NCBI RefSeq assembly: GCF_000420505.1
Contig: NZ_ATVB01000010.1
Location: 25,612-89,611, forward strand
Length of the DNA stretch: 64,000 nt
Origin: Alloscardovia omnicolens DSM 21503
GTDB taxonomy: Bacteria > Actinomycetota > Actinomycetes > Actinomycetales > Bifidobacteriaceae
Direction of reading: 5' to 3'
Shown here: positions 28,199 to 37,318 of the stretch, one piece after another
Layout of the letters: every line of letters starts with the position of its first letter
Position numbering within the stretch: position 1 is the first letter of the stretch
Program-made: the position numbers and the translations under genes
Notes under the pieces: generated by a model
Databases searched by the model: none
What the model saw: the letters and a program-made list of their open reading frames with translations, nothing else
Told to the model about the DNA's origin: nothing

Positions 28199-28891
28199 AT
28201 GGCAACTTTGGCAGATTACTCAGAAGAAACCCGTGCTGAAGTCAAGCAAGTACGCGAAATTGTTGCAAGCTTGCACGATCAACTTCTTAAATGGAATTTG
28301 GTTGTATGGACTGCAGGTAATGTTTCTCAGCGGTTGAAAACAGCAGATTTAATGGTTATTAAGCCTTCTGGTCTGCGCTACGAATATCTTACCCCAGCAA
28401 GCATGGTGGTATGCGATTTAGATGGCAACGTGGTTGATGGAGTAGCATCGCCATCTTCAGATACTGCATCGCATTGCTATATTTACCGTAATATGCCAGA
28501 TGTATATGGCGTTGTACACACGCATTCCACCTATGCCACAGCATGGGCGGCAACAGGTAAGAATATTCCTTGCGCTCTCACCATGATGGGCGACGAATTT
28601 GGTGGGGAAGTGCCGGTTGGTCCTTTCCGTCTTATCGGTTCCGAAGCTATTGGCGAAGGCGTTGTAGAAACTCTCAAGAAGTATCCAAAGTCTCCTGCAG
28701 TTCTTATGCAAAATCATGGTCCTTTCACTATTGGCAAGGATGCTGAATCTGCTGTGAAGGCTGCGGCAATGACTGAGGAAGTGGCACATACTGTATGGGC
28801 TGCTCAAATGCTGGGAGGCGTTATTCCAATTCCTCAGGCAGATATTGATAAGCTCAACGACCGTTATCAGAACGTGTACGGTCAGCACTAA
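28199..28891 (+). CDS. araD: L-ribulose-5-phosphate 4-epimerase
   Basis: 230-residue class II aldolase-like zinc enzyme. Zinc ligands are in VVHTHSTYATAWA (two His) and in a late MQNHGPFTIG (His); the Gly-rich start TAGNVSQRL binds phosphate. It converts L-ribulose 5-phosphate to D-xylulose 5-phosphate, which enters the bifid shunt. A strong AAGGAG lies seven bases before the ATG. A 130-bp spacer with GCGCTAATAAAC repeats separates it from araB. Confidence 0.96.
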   Translation: MATLADYSEETRAEVKQVREIVASLHDQLLKWNLVVWTAGNVSQRLKTADLMVIKPSGLRYEYLTPASMVVCDLDGNVVDGVASPSSDTASHCYIYRNMPDVYGVVHTHSTYATAWAATGKNIPCALTMMGDEFGGEVPVGPFRLIGSEAIGEGVVETLKKYPKSPAVLMQNHGPFTIGKDAESAVKAAAMTEEVAHTVWAAQMLGGVIPIPQADIDKLNDRYQNVYGQH

Positions 28892-28937
28892 AGCTGCGAA
28901 GGATTGCTTTGGGAGAGTGCCTTGATTCGATGCGCTC

Positions 28938-29020
28938 TCACCTTTCCCTCGCACACTCCCCCCGCACCCTCGCGCCCCACAAAAACACCCACCCAAAAAA
29001 TCACCCCCACAAAACAATAA
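28938..29020 (+). promoter_or_regulatory. C-rich, G-poor spacer between araD and araA (rut-like)
   Basis: In the araD-araA gap the plus strand has a stretch of about 80 bases rich in C and A, with only about four G, and almost no self-pairing. This is the composition of Rho-utilisation sites. It could attenuate araA expression, but araA follows with its own AGAAAGG SD and ATG. Confidence 0.4.
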
Positions 29021-29045
29021 ATTTTCATAAAAGAAAGGTAATTCA

Positions 29046-30554
29046 ATGAAGAATCCATTTGAAGGTAAGGAAATCTGGTTCGCTGTTGGCTCTCAGGATC
29101 TTTACGGCGAAGAAACGCTCAAGCAGGTAGCTGAGCAGTCTCGCGACATCGTCAATGCTCTCGATGCAAGTCCAGCCATTCCTGTGAAGCTTGTTTTGAA
29201 GCCAACACTTAAGGACTCAGACTCCATTAAGGAATTTATGCAGGCAGCCACTGCTTCACCTGAATGCATTGGTGTGATTGCATGGATGCACACCTTCAGC
29301 CCAGCAAAGATGTGGATTCGTGGTCTGAACGAGCTGAAGAAGCCTTTGTTGCAGCTGAACACACAGCATCATGAGGAAATTCCTTGGAAGACCATGGATA
29401 TGGACTTCATGAACCTGAACCAGGCTGCTCATGGCGACCGCGAGTTCGGCTACATTGTCACCCGTTTGGGCATTCCTCGCAAGATTGTTGTAGGTCACTA
29501 CACTGATCCAGACGTAGCAGAGCGTATTGGCGTATGGACTCGCGCATGTGCAGGTTGGGAAGCTGCCAACACGATGAAGGTTATGCGTTGGGGCGATAAC
29601 ATGCGCAACGTAGCTGTAACTGAGGGCGATAAGACCGAGGCAGAGCGCATATTCGGTGCATCCATTAACACATGGCCAGTTAATGAGCTTGTAGAGCATG
29701 TGAATGCTGTGTCTAAGGAGCGTGTAGAAGCTCTTATTGAAGAGTACAAGAAGGAATATGACGTTGCTCCAGAACTGCTTGGCGAGCGTTACGAATCCTT
29801 GTACGTTGCTGCTCAGGAAGAGCTGGGTATGCGCGACATGCTTGAAGAAGTAGGGGCAACAGTAGCTGTAGATAACTTCGAGGATTTGGGAGCTTTACGT
29901 CAGCTGCCAGGTGTAGCTGCTCAGCGTTTGATGGCTGATGGTTACGGCTTCTCTGCAGAAGGCGATTGGAAGACCGCTATGCTCATTCGCATTGGAAATG
30001 TGATGGGCTATGGTCTTGAAGGCGGTTGCTCTTTGATGGAGGACTACACCTATAACCTTGTTCCTGGTAAGGAAAAGATTTTGGGTGCGCATATGCTTGA
30101 AGTTTCGCCAACTTTGAAGACTGATGGAAAGGCTAAGCTTGAGGTTCATCCGCTGGGTATTGGCGGTAAAGAAGATCCTGTGCGTTTGGTCTTTACTGCA
30201 ACTCCTGCAAAGGATGCAGTAGTAGTGGCTATGAGCGATGTGCGTGAACGTTTCCGTTTGGTTATGAACGTTGTTGATGTTGTCGAACCAGATGAGGAAC
30301 TGCCAGCATTACCAACTGCCCGCGCTTTGTGGCAGCCTCGGCCAAATATGAAGGATGCAACTCAGTGCTGGCTGCTTGCTGGTGCTGCACATCACACTTG
30401 CATGACTACCACGGTTAATCGTGAGGCATGGGAAGACTTCGCTCGCATTGCTGGTGTAGAACTTGCCATTATTGACGAGAATACCACTCCAGCTCAGTTC
30501 GAAACCAACCTGCACGTAAACGACGTGTACTACCGTTTGAATGAGCACTTCTAA
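29046..30554 (+). CDS. araA: L-arabinose isomerase
   Basis: 502 residues, usual length 495-505. The N-terminal [17 protein letters not shown] and [15 protein letters not shown] segment ([17 protein letters not shown]) are conserved, as are [15 protein letters not shown] (metal-site region) and [22 protein letters not shown] near the C-terminus. Converts L-arabinose to L-ribulose using Mn2+. Last gene of the ara cluster; a 13-bp stem terminator follows. Confidence 0.97.
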   Translation: MKNPFEGKEIWFAVGSQDLYGEETLKQVAEQSRDIVNALDASPAIPVKLVLKPTLKDSDSIKEFMQAATASPECIGVIAWMHTFSPAKMWIRGLNELKKPLLQLNTQHHEEIPWKTMDMDFMNLNQAAHGDREFGYIVTRLGIPRKIVVGHYTDPDVAERIGVWTRACAGWEAANTMKVMRWGDNMRNVAVTEGDKTEAERIFGASINTWPVNELVEHVNAVSKERVEALIEEYKKEYDVAPELLGERYESLYVAAQEELGMRDMLEEVGATVAVDNFEDLGALRQLPGVAAQRLMADGYGFSAEGDWKTAMLIRIGNVMGYGLEGGCSLMEDYTYNLVPGKEKILGAHMLEVSPTLKTDGKAKLEVHPLGIGGKEDPVRLVFTATPAKDAVVVAMSDVRERFRLVMNVVDVVEPDEELPALPTARALWQPRPNMKDATQCWLLAGAAHHTCMTTTVNREAWEDFARIAGVELAIIDENTTPAQFETNLHVNDVYYRLNEHF

Positions 30555-30574
30555 AAAGCTGATTTTATAACTAA

Positions 30575-30611
30575 CTAAGGCTCTCCCTGTTTTAAGCGGG
30601 GAGAGCCTTAG
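30575..30611. terminator. Bidirectional terminator after araA
   Basis: CTAAGGCTCTCCC (30575-30587) pairs perfectly with GGGAGAGCCTTAG (30599-30611). It lies between araA and the convergent membrane-protein gene and so could stop both. Confidence 0.85.
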
Positions 30612-30613
30612 TA

Positions 30614-32563
30614 TTACATTACCTTTGCAATCCTATGCTGCGCGTAAGCGCGGCGAGCGAGGTGCGCGAAATGCATGAGCATCAGCCAGCCAACGAAGCA
30701 CAGCGGCAGCATGTGACGCTCGAAATTGTTGGCTGGAGCCATAATCATCACGCCCATCAGCAAAATAAGCGGAATGTAACGCAACAAATCCATCCAACGG
30801 CGCAAAATAATCACCGCACAGCCGAGCAAAATCGCCCCCACAACATAGAAGTTACCGTGCGTAATCCAACCAATCACAGGAACAGAACCCCATACGAAGG
30901 CAAGGAAGCTTTCGAAGCTGCGCACTTGCGGTGCCCAATCGTTCAAAATCGGGGCCGCGCTTAATCGTGAATTATCGAGGTAATACGTGGTCGATACATA
31001 CGGCTGATCGTTCACGTCAAAATAGCCGTACACCTTCGCTAAGAACGCGTCAGTATAGATAATCGGATGCTGCTTACCCAGCTCAAGCCAAGCTTGCGTA
31101 AACTTATCCATATCCTCTTGCGTCACCGTTTCCCACTTATAGGTTTCGATTTTGCCGTCACCACCCGAGGATTTAACACGATCCGCATCGTTAGGGAAGT
31201 AGTTAGAACCCATAGCGTAGAGGTTAAAAATCGGCTGCAGTTTCTTGCGCACGTCGGGCGAAACGCTCAGCGGATCGTAGCGCATAACGCGGGCAATCTG
31301 CTGAACTTGCACACCGCGGCTTTCAATAGAATCACCCGAAATAATCGTGCCCGTATTTACCGCAACAGTCAGCGCGGTCTGGAAAACGAGGAACGGTAAA
31401 ACAAGGGCAACCAGGTACGAGCGCCAACGGTTGCGGTCAACGATAAAAATAAGCACAATCTGCACGGCAATAATATACGTGGCGTATTTCGCGGAGACGA
31501 GCATAATCGCGGTGCTCAGCGCAATGCCGACCACCAAAGTGCGCGGAATATGCGTGCGGTCGCGGTGGTTAAAGACCTCATACCATTGGCCAAACCACCA
31601 CAGGAACGCATAGGCAAACAGTGGCGACTTCGTAAGCGCCGTAGCCGAAAACAAAGCCTGCGGATTAAGAATAAAGAAGAACATTACGACGGTTCGCCAG
31701 CGCGAACCCACCGTAATAAGCTGTGCCGGACTTGTGCACAAAACCGAGCGTGCGTACACGCGGGTAGGGTGAGCCAGGTTAAAGAAACGGTCAACCGTTA
31801 CGCTCACCACAAAAATCGCGAAAAGCATTTGCGTGGCCGAAAGAAAAACGAGGCCTAAATCAATCGTACCGGTCCACGAATCCGACCAGTAGAGCACGCC
31901 GCCATAGAAAAGCGTTAAGACAACATTGTGCTGATTCGTCAAATACGTGGGCGTATCCGGCCACATATAATGAGCAATCGGATAGACATCCACCACATTA
32001 AAACTGTCGGCGTAGGAGACATGCACGCCGCTGAGCGCGCTGAGCCAGCGGATCATTTCCGCGCACTGACTCATAAGATCGGCCGCGAACACGGTGGGCA
32101 CAAAAATAAACTGAAGACCCCAGCAGGTTAAAAGAATCAGCGCGATTTTCCACCAACGGTCGGTAAGGAAAACAATATGACGCCTCGTAGCGCTCCAACC
32201 ACGCGACATGGTCGCGCACAGCTTGCTCAGTTTTTTATGACGCGCAACGAAAGCGCTCACACGTGGCGCAGTACGGTTCTTAAAACGCTTCCACCATCGC
32301 GTCCACGGATGCAAAACCCCTGAGTGAGGCTCGCTAAACCGCACCAAACACCATATAATGCCCATGCACACAGCCCAGGTTGCCGCGAAAAGAACAGTAT
32401 TCACCACGTCGTAATGCACAATCGACGAGTTTGCGCGATACAGTGGCCCCACGCTCACACACAAAGCAATCCACGCGCTCGCCACGGCTGCAAGCGTCCA
32501 CGATGCTGCGCTGGCAAAGAAACGCCCCCACGAGAACCGATGCTGCTGTGCGGAACGTTTCAT
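30614..32563 (-). CDS. Large multispanning membrane protein (DUF6020-like)
   Basis: 649 residues from ATG 32563, chosen for the GAGAGGCG just before it; an ATG at 32599 adds 12. About 12 or more hydrophobic helices, arranged like the glycosyltransferase-fold membrane proteins of the DUF6020 type, with a soluble stretch around residues 420-540 and an aromatic-rich luminal loop. May transfer a sugar or lipid-linked unit in envelope assembly, but no catalytic residue is identifiable. Its GC content and CGC/GCG codon use are visibly higher than in the ara genes. Confidence 0.6.
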   Translation of the reverse strand: MKRSAQQHRFSWGRFFASAASWTLAAVASAWIALCVSVGPLYRANSSIVHYDVVNTVLFAATWAVCMGIIWCLVRFSEPHSGVLHPWTRWWKRFKNRTAPRVSAFVARHKKLSKLCATMSRGWSATRRHIVFLTDRWWKIALILLTCWGLQFIFVPTVFAADLMSQCAEMIRWLSALSGVHVSYADSFNVVDVYPIAHYMWPDTPTYLTNQHNVVLTLFYGGVLYWSDSWTGTIDLGLVFLSATQMLFAIFVVSVTVDRFFNLAHPTRVYARSVLCTSPAQLITVGSRWRTVVMFFFILNPQALFSATALTKSPLFAYAFLWWFGQWYEVFNHRDRTHIPRTLVVGIALSTAIMLVSAKYATYIIAVQIVLIFIVDRNRWRSYLVALVLPFLVFQTALTVAVNTGTIISGDSIESRGVQVQQIARVMRYDPLSVSPDVRKKLQPIFNLYAMGSNYFPNDADRVKSSGGDGKIETYKWETVTQEDMDKFTQAWLELGKQHPIIYTDAFLAKVYGYFDVNDQPYVSTTYYLDNSRLSAAPILNDWAPQVRSFESFLAFVWGSVPVIGWITHGNFYVVGAILLGCAVIILRRWMDLLRYIPLILLMGVMIMAPANNFERHMLPLCFVGWLMLMHFAHLARRAYAQHRIAKVM

Positions 32564-32673
32564 ACACGCCTCTCGTTGGTCGTAACGGACAATAGACAAT
32601 ACTTAGACTTTTAGCCTTCGCAAAATTATATCAAAAGCGCCGGTTGTTAGAGCTACCGAAATCTACTCGCGCC

Positions 32674-33214
32674 CTACCCGCGCTCGATCCGAAAATCTCT
32701 AAACGTGCGCGCAATGTCTTGCGGGGTTTCGGCACACCCATTTTGAGTCACATGCGATACACACTAAAGAAACCACCCGCAATAAACATCTGCTGGTACA
32801 AGTTGCGGTCGCTGGGAGAGGCATTGAGAAAATTCTCGTCGCAAACGTCCTCGACGATGTAGAGCAGATGGTTGTGGAGCAGTATGCGCCCGAACTCGCG
32901 ATGCTCATACAAGTGCGTAAACAGGTCGAGCATATAGTCCTCGAAATTTTGCTGGCCGTACGTAAAACTGTGTGTGCGTAAAACGCTCGGTAATAGAACG
33001 CGTGTAGCGCGCCAGCACGTCCTCCTTACTCGAAAAAATTGCGATAGAACGAAGCGTGTCCCACCCCAGCCACTCGCACCAGCTTGGTTATAGAAATCTG
33101 GGCGAGCGGCTTCTCGCTCAGCAGCTCGAGCAGAGCGGTCGTGAGCTGTGAGAGAACATAGCTATGACGGTTTTCATTGCCCTTCGCTGAGACAAAAGAG
33201 TCCGTTTGATTCAT
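32674..33214 (-). pseudogene. Decayed TetR-family regulator
   Basis: The intact N-terminus (33214 leftward, 62 codons) shows a TetR helix-turn-helix: AQISITKLVRVAGVGHASFYRNF. The frame then breaks in a T6 run near 33040 and again in a T4 run near 32970. The next piece, DLFTHLYEHREFGRILLHNH, is the C-terminal domain. It stops at a TGA where Trp is expected (VYRM, stop, LKMG), and a further one-base shift is needed to reach the final stop at 32674. Four lesions, so it is dead as sequenced. It is divergent from the small ORF and hydrolase remnant and once probably controlled them. Confidence 0.75.
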
Positions 33215-33326
33215 TTAATCCGCGCTCCTTGACCGTGCAGTAAAGCCAATGCCAAGATTAATACAACGCTAAACGCTGAGACAACTGTATTTTTTGACTT
33301 TACGATTTTTGAGAGGGGAGAGAGCC

Positions 33327-33461
33327 ATGTCGCTTACACAGAAACGTCTGCTGATTGTAGCAGGCTTGATTGTTCTGGGCATCGTTTTGGGACGTTTGGG
33401 ATTCCACGTGTTTCTTGACTTTATGCTGGGCGGAACGTTGTTTGGGGGCAATATTCTATGA
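33327..33461 (+). CDS. Small membrane protein, 44 residues
   Basis: Starts at ATG 33327 with a strong GAGAGGGGAGAG SD and ends TGA 33459-33461. Residues about 8-24 form one membrane helix (LLIVAGLIVLGIVLG) and the C-terminus is Gly/Phe-rich. Its stop overlaps the start (ATG 33458) of the hydrolase frame, so the two were translationally coupled. No family recognised; it is intact although its neighbours are broken. Confidence 0.5.
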   Translation: MSLTQKRLLIVAGLIVLGIVLGRLGFHVFLDFMLGGTLFGGNIL

Positions 33462-34448
33462 GCAACGAGCAGAAGAAAACCAAGAAAAAAGGACGTGTTT
33501 GTGGGTCTTCATCTATATTCTCGCATTTATTGTTGCTTTTATTGGCGGTATTGCCAGCAAATCCATCCCACCATCGTGGATGAAAGACTATAGCGTTAAG
33601 TGGAGCGACAAGGTAGGCACAGCGCATAAAGGCGAAACCTTTGACCTCTACACGCCAGCTAAAAAAAAGAGAAAACCTACGGGCTGGTTGTGTACTTGCA
33701 CGCTGGCGGCTTTACAACCGGTGACAAGGCAGACGATACGGCCATGCTTCAATGGTTGTGCTCCAAAGGATACGTGGCGGCAGGTATTAACTACACGTTG
33801 CGCAACGAAAAGAACCCTACTGCCAGTGTCTATTCGCAGTCCATGGAAATTAAAGAACGCATCCCTCAGGTTATAGAAGTAGCCAAAAAGCTTGGCTATC
33901 CTATCGACAAGATGGCTATCGGCGGCTGATCGGCAGGCCACGCGCTCGCCATGCTCTACGCCTACCGTGATGCAAGTACAGCTCCAGTTCCGGTAAAAAT
34001 GGTCTTCGGGGCGGTCGGCCCGTCCAGTTTCTACCCTGAGGATTGGAGCAACTACGGTCTGGATAAGAACACGGAAGAATCCAAGAAAGCTGCTGCAGGA
34101 TTATTCGGCATTATGGCAGGTAAGACAATTGATCCGTCCATTTTTGGTACCCCGCAATACGACGAACAGATGAAAGATATTTCTGCGCTCTTGTGGGTAA
34201 ATAAGGACTCTGTTCCATCTCTTATGGTCTACGGTAAGCACGATAAAGTGCAACCTTTCGCGGCTTCGGTTCGCTTAGAGAAGGCGTTAGAGAAGAACAA
34301 AGTTCCGCACGATTATATTGTGTTCGAGCGTTCGGGTCACGGTTTGCAAAATGACGACGCAGATATGTACACGTACTACCAAAAACTCACTGAATATTTG
34401 AATAAGTACATGCCAGTGAAATGGCGTCTATTGCCCACTGGGCAATAG
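33458..34448 (+). pseudogene. Broken alpha/beta-hydrolase (esterase/lipase type)
   Basis: In pieces the sequence gives a membrane anchor (YILAFIVAFIGGIAS), an oxyanion loop (HAGGFTTGDKAD), the nucleophile elbow SAGH with Ser, and a C-terminal GHGLQNDDAD with the His. One frameshift falls in the A6 run at about 33484 and another in the A-run at about 33661-33668. A TGA interrupts the elbow: GG, stop, SAGH, where related esterases have Gly (GGA to TGA). The last eight residues, including RLLPTGQ, come from the palindromic repeat. Tip-anchored extracellular esterase once, now inactive unless suppressed. Confidence 0.75.
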
Positions 34449-34496
34449 ACGCCATGAATAGAAAGCCCTAAGATTACGGAGTAGAACTGCTGTAAT
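34421..34496 (+). repeat. 72-bp direct repeat, copy 1, with a 35-nt near-perfect palindrome
   Basis: The repeat (34425-34496) shares 72 bp with 37241-37312, with about six differences. Its left part is a palindrome, GTCTATTGCCCA, one base, then its complement; at this copy it extends to 17-bp arms (34421-34455). It overlaps the last codons of the hydrolase remnant. The right half, including AAGATTACGGAGTAGAA, is single-stranded in sequence but equally conserved. Confidence 0.9.
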
Positions 34497-34563
34497 TAAT
34501 ATAATCTTGTAGAAACAAGACGACCGAGCCATCGCGGTCCTGCTGTTTTAAAACACGTTCTCA

Positions 34564-35049
34564 CTAATTGTCAGCTGTGAAAAGATACTTCCAATAATAA
34601 CCACTCGAGGAGTGAACAAGAGCATAATACTCCATATTACGCTCACTCGTACCGTGAACGTCATAAGCATCTACAACTACTAAAGCAATTTTAGCCTTAC
34701 CGTACTTCATGATTGCTTCGTAGAGTTTTGAAACGTCGCATTGGGGGCATGTTTTCAGTAAGTCAGTCTGGGTGCGAATCTCTGATTGAATATGAAACTG
34801 CGTAGTTTGCTCATTGTAGGTACGCACAATTTTTGTCACGTTTTTATGGGCATAAACAGTGTGTGCATGTGAGGCGACTAAATCGTTTAGTTCGTCGCGC
34901 GTAAAGTATCTTGAGGTAGATATATGCGTTTCTTGGGGTACCGCATGCAAGTTGTCATATAACAGCATGAGAGATACAAGAAGTGCAATACAGCTTATAA
35001 TAGCCAGCCCGAGAACTGGTTTACGAATTTTCTCAACAATTTGCGACAT
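34564..35049 (-). CDS. Hypothetical membrane-anchored protein
   Basis: 161 residues. One N-terminal membrane helix (about 13-31: LGLAIISCIALLVSLMLLY), then an extracytoplasmic domain with a CPQC motif at about 107-110 that could bind metal or act in redox, and an aromatic C-terminus (SSSGYYWKYLFTADN). No family recognised. It is intact and divergent from the amidase remnant, within the low-GC island between the two 72-bp repeats, so it may be horizontally acquired or a lysis/immunity-type partner; that is speculation. Confidence 0.55.
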   Translation of the reverse strand: MSQIVEKIRKPVLGLAIISCIALLVSLMLLYDNLHAVPQETHISTSRYFTRDELNDLVASHAHTVYAHKNVTKIVRTYNEQTTQFHIQSEIRTQTDLLKTCPQCDVSKLYEAIMKYGKAKIALVVVDAYDVHGTSERNMEYYALVHSSSGYYWKYLFTADN

Positions 35050-35130
35050 TAAATCAACGCCCCTCCAATCACAAGAGTACTACGAACACCGATATGGTTT
35101 CAACGTAAACCATTAGAAGAGGGAAACAAT

Positions 35131-36272
35131 ATGATAGCTGGAACTGTTAAAACGTTGATTTGTGGGATTGCTACCTGTGGCTTACTTATTTCTCCGACGA
35201 AAATGGCATCCTTCACAGTGCAAGATAGTTTGGATATAAATAAGGTTGCTGAGCAATACTCATCGGCATTAGAATCGCAGTACTTAGGACATAGAGATTC
35301 ATCAGGTGCGGTCGTGGATAGAAGATCAATTAACTACGATTTATATTCTCTACGAGACGTGGCGCCATCTAACCTTAATGTGGAAACTGTCCCCCTCAAA
35401 GAGATGTAAACTCAGAGCGGTCATACCCAAGTTCTGGTTTCAGTTACACACATGCTAAATTCACTCCAAGAGCTGGAACTCAGGTTTATTTGCATGGTGA
35501 ACAAGTAAAGGAATTCGAAAGCTCCGCAACCGATTACCACAGATTAGAAGTTAGTAGCGATAACACATCTGACTCGCAGATTGTTGACGATACTATCATC
35601 ACTCCAGTGGAAGATAGCTCAGATCAACAAACCCTAACGAAAAATACGTAGACAGCTTTACGAAACACATCTAGCAAGGTTTCGAAGATTGTTTACAAGG
35701 TAAGTGCTGCCACTAGGTACGACTATCTTAAAGCAATTATGTACGCTGAAAAATGGACTCAGAGCGACTCAATGAATCCCGCTTTTCCGATCTTTATGGA
35801 CTTTAATATTACAGATCCTTTCGGGAATATTACGCCAACACGAGGGAATAATTGTACAAACTTTGTTTCACAAGCACTATATACAGGCGGAGTACCAGTT
35901 TCTGAAAAAACGATAAATAAATCAGATCCTCAGAATTGGACATGGAAAGTTGGATTACTAGGCCCTTCTTACACGTGGAGAGGAGCACAAAATAATTATG
36001 AATATATGAGTTCAAATGCAGGTATTTTCTCTCGAGAGAGTAATCCTTGGAAAGCGTGGGAAGGTAGTGTGATTTATGCAGATTGGAACAATGACGGAAC
36101 TCTTGATCATGCAATGATAGTTGTTGGATACATGTATGCAAATGGTAAAGTGCAGCCTATTATTTGCCAGAAGTCAAGCAATAGACATGACTATCCTTTT
36201 TCTCAGTCCTACGCAAATGCGACAAGGGATCATCCTAATACAACATGGAAAATTTTACAGTATCAGCCATAA
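35131..36272 (+). pseudogene. Broken secreted amidase-domain protein (Amidase_6-like)
   Basis: Starts at ATG 35131 with SD GAGGG and a signal-like N-terminus. The frame shifts at the C5 run 35391-35395 (a C appears lost), continues in the next frame through a linker, then meets TAG 35649-35651, and re-enters the same frame. The C-terminal part (about 160 residues) holds GNNCTNFVSQALYTGG and AMIVVGY, the Cys and His of the NlpC/P60-like putative amidase domain (PF12671). Two lesions in about 380 codons. It would have been a cell-wall or peptide hydrolase. Confidence 0.75.
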
Positions 36273-37240
36273 ACCTATTGATGGCACTATATCTTCGTCT
36301 GCTTTGCTCTAAATAAGATAAAACGAAGGCAGGCGTAGAAGTGAGTAATATACTTCTAGCAATCCGAGTGCACGACAGATTCGGGAATATCAACTTTTGT
36401 CTGATAAATAGTGGTTTCGGGAATAAATTTACGTGCTAAATGTCACATGTTGAACGTAATAGATGTTTTACTAGGGTTTTAATAAACCAATTTATTCTTG
36501 TAGGCTAATCACCTATGTACAAGTTTTGGTGCGGAATAAAGTGTTGTCTTTTTGCGTATCTCTCTGGCTATCGATAATGGTTGTTTTATAGCCAGAGAGA
36601 TACGGGAAACCCAAGATAATCAAAATTTTAAGAATAAGAGACTTAAGTGCTTTTCACAGTACAGACGTATCCACCAGTGTTATGTATGACCCCTATGAGC
36701 TCTAAGAAGGACAACACCCAGTACCGATGTGAAGCCTGTTTGTTGGATAGCTCTGCTGACCCACTTGTGCCTCTGATTTGTTTTCTGCATTTTATTGGCG
36801 GTTAGGTTACCAATTGTGTGTTTATTGTGGCGCGTGATCGTAGATGGGCAAAAGGGTGTTGTAGATTCTATCTCGTTTTCATCGTGCAAGATGATTCAAT
36901 ACGCGCGTTATATACACAGTTTCCTTTTAAAGACATGCATTGAGTTAAGTCCATGACTGTTAGTCTGTCGCGATAGGTATAAGACGTGTACTGTATGCCA
37001 TTGCATGAGTGAAGTATGGAATCTGTCAAATAACTATGTGTTTTATTCGGCAAAATAACGCGTGGCATTTATTATCTCGTAGGATTATGATTTTTGATGT
37101 AATGAACAGTTTTAATCAGATTAAAATTATTCGACTTTGAAGAGTTTTGCCTGTGAATGTGAGCTTCATCGCTAGTCGCCTGCGCGTTTGCAAAGCCTTG
37201 TTCACTCCATCCGTTTTTAAACCGCTCAATAAAACACAAA
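36273..37240. other. Gene-free stretch of about 970 bp
   Basis: No frame here has both length and a credible start. The only landmarks are the 17-bp inverted repeat at 36555-36604 and the second 72-bp repeat immediately to the right. Base composition is AT-rich, unlike pepC to the right, which supports a foreign or degraded island. Confidence 0.5.
36555..36604. repeat. Perfect 17-bp inverted repeat in a gene-free stretch
   Basis: CGTATCTCTCTGGCTAT (36555-36571) and its exact complement (36588-36604) flank a 16-nt loop, with no T-tract after it. The surrounding 36273-37240 region is AT-rich, without a convincing gene: only short frames without SD or family match. It may be the end of a vanished element. 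Confidence 0.6.
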
Positions 37241-37312
37241 CGTCTATTGCCCACTGGGCAATAGACGTCATGAATGGAAAGCCTCAAGATTACGGAGTAG
37301 AACTGCTGCAAT
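37240..37312 (+). repeat. 72-bp direct repeat, copy 2, with palindrome
   Basis: Same orientation as the copy at 34425-34496. Palindrome here 37240-37268 (14-bp arms). At the second base pair the arms read ACGTCT/AGACGT here but GCGTCT/AGACGC in copy 1: a paired change that keeps the stem. The right end is six bases from the pepC stop. Confidence 0.9.
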
Positions 37313-37318
37313 CAGATG

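Noticed and set aside
36680..36889. Minus-strand ORF and a plus-strand frame with a YRCEAC motif resembling a transposase zinc ribbon
   Set aside because: No SD, no family match and a stop within the plus frame; similarity too weak to call a transposase remnant.
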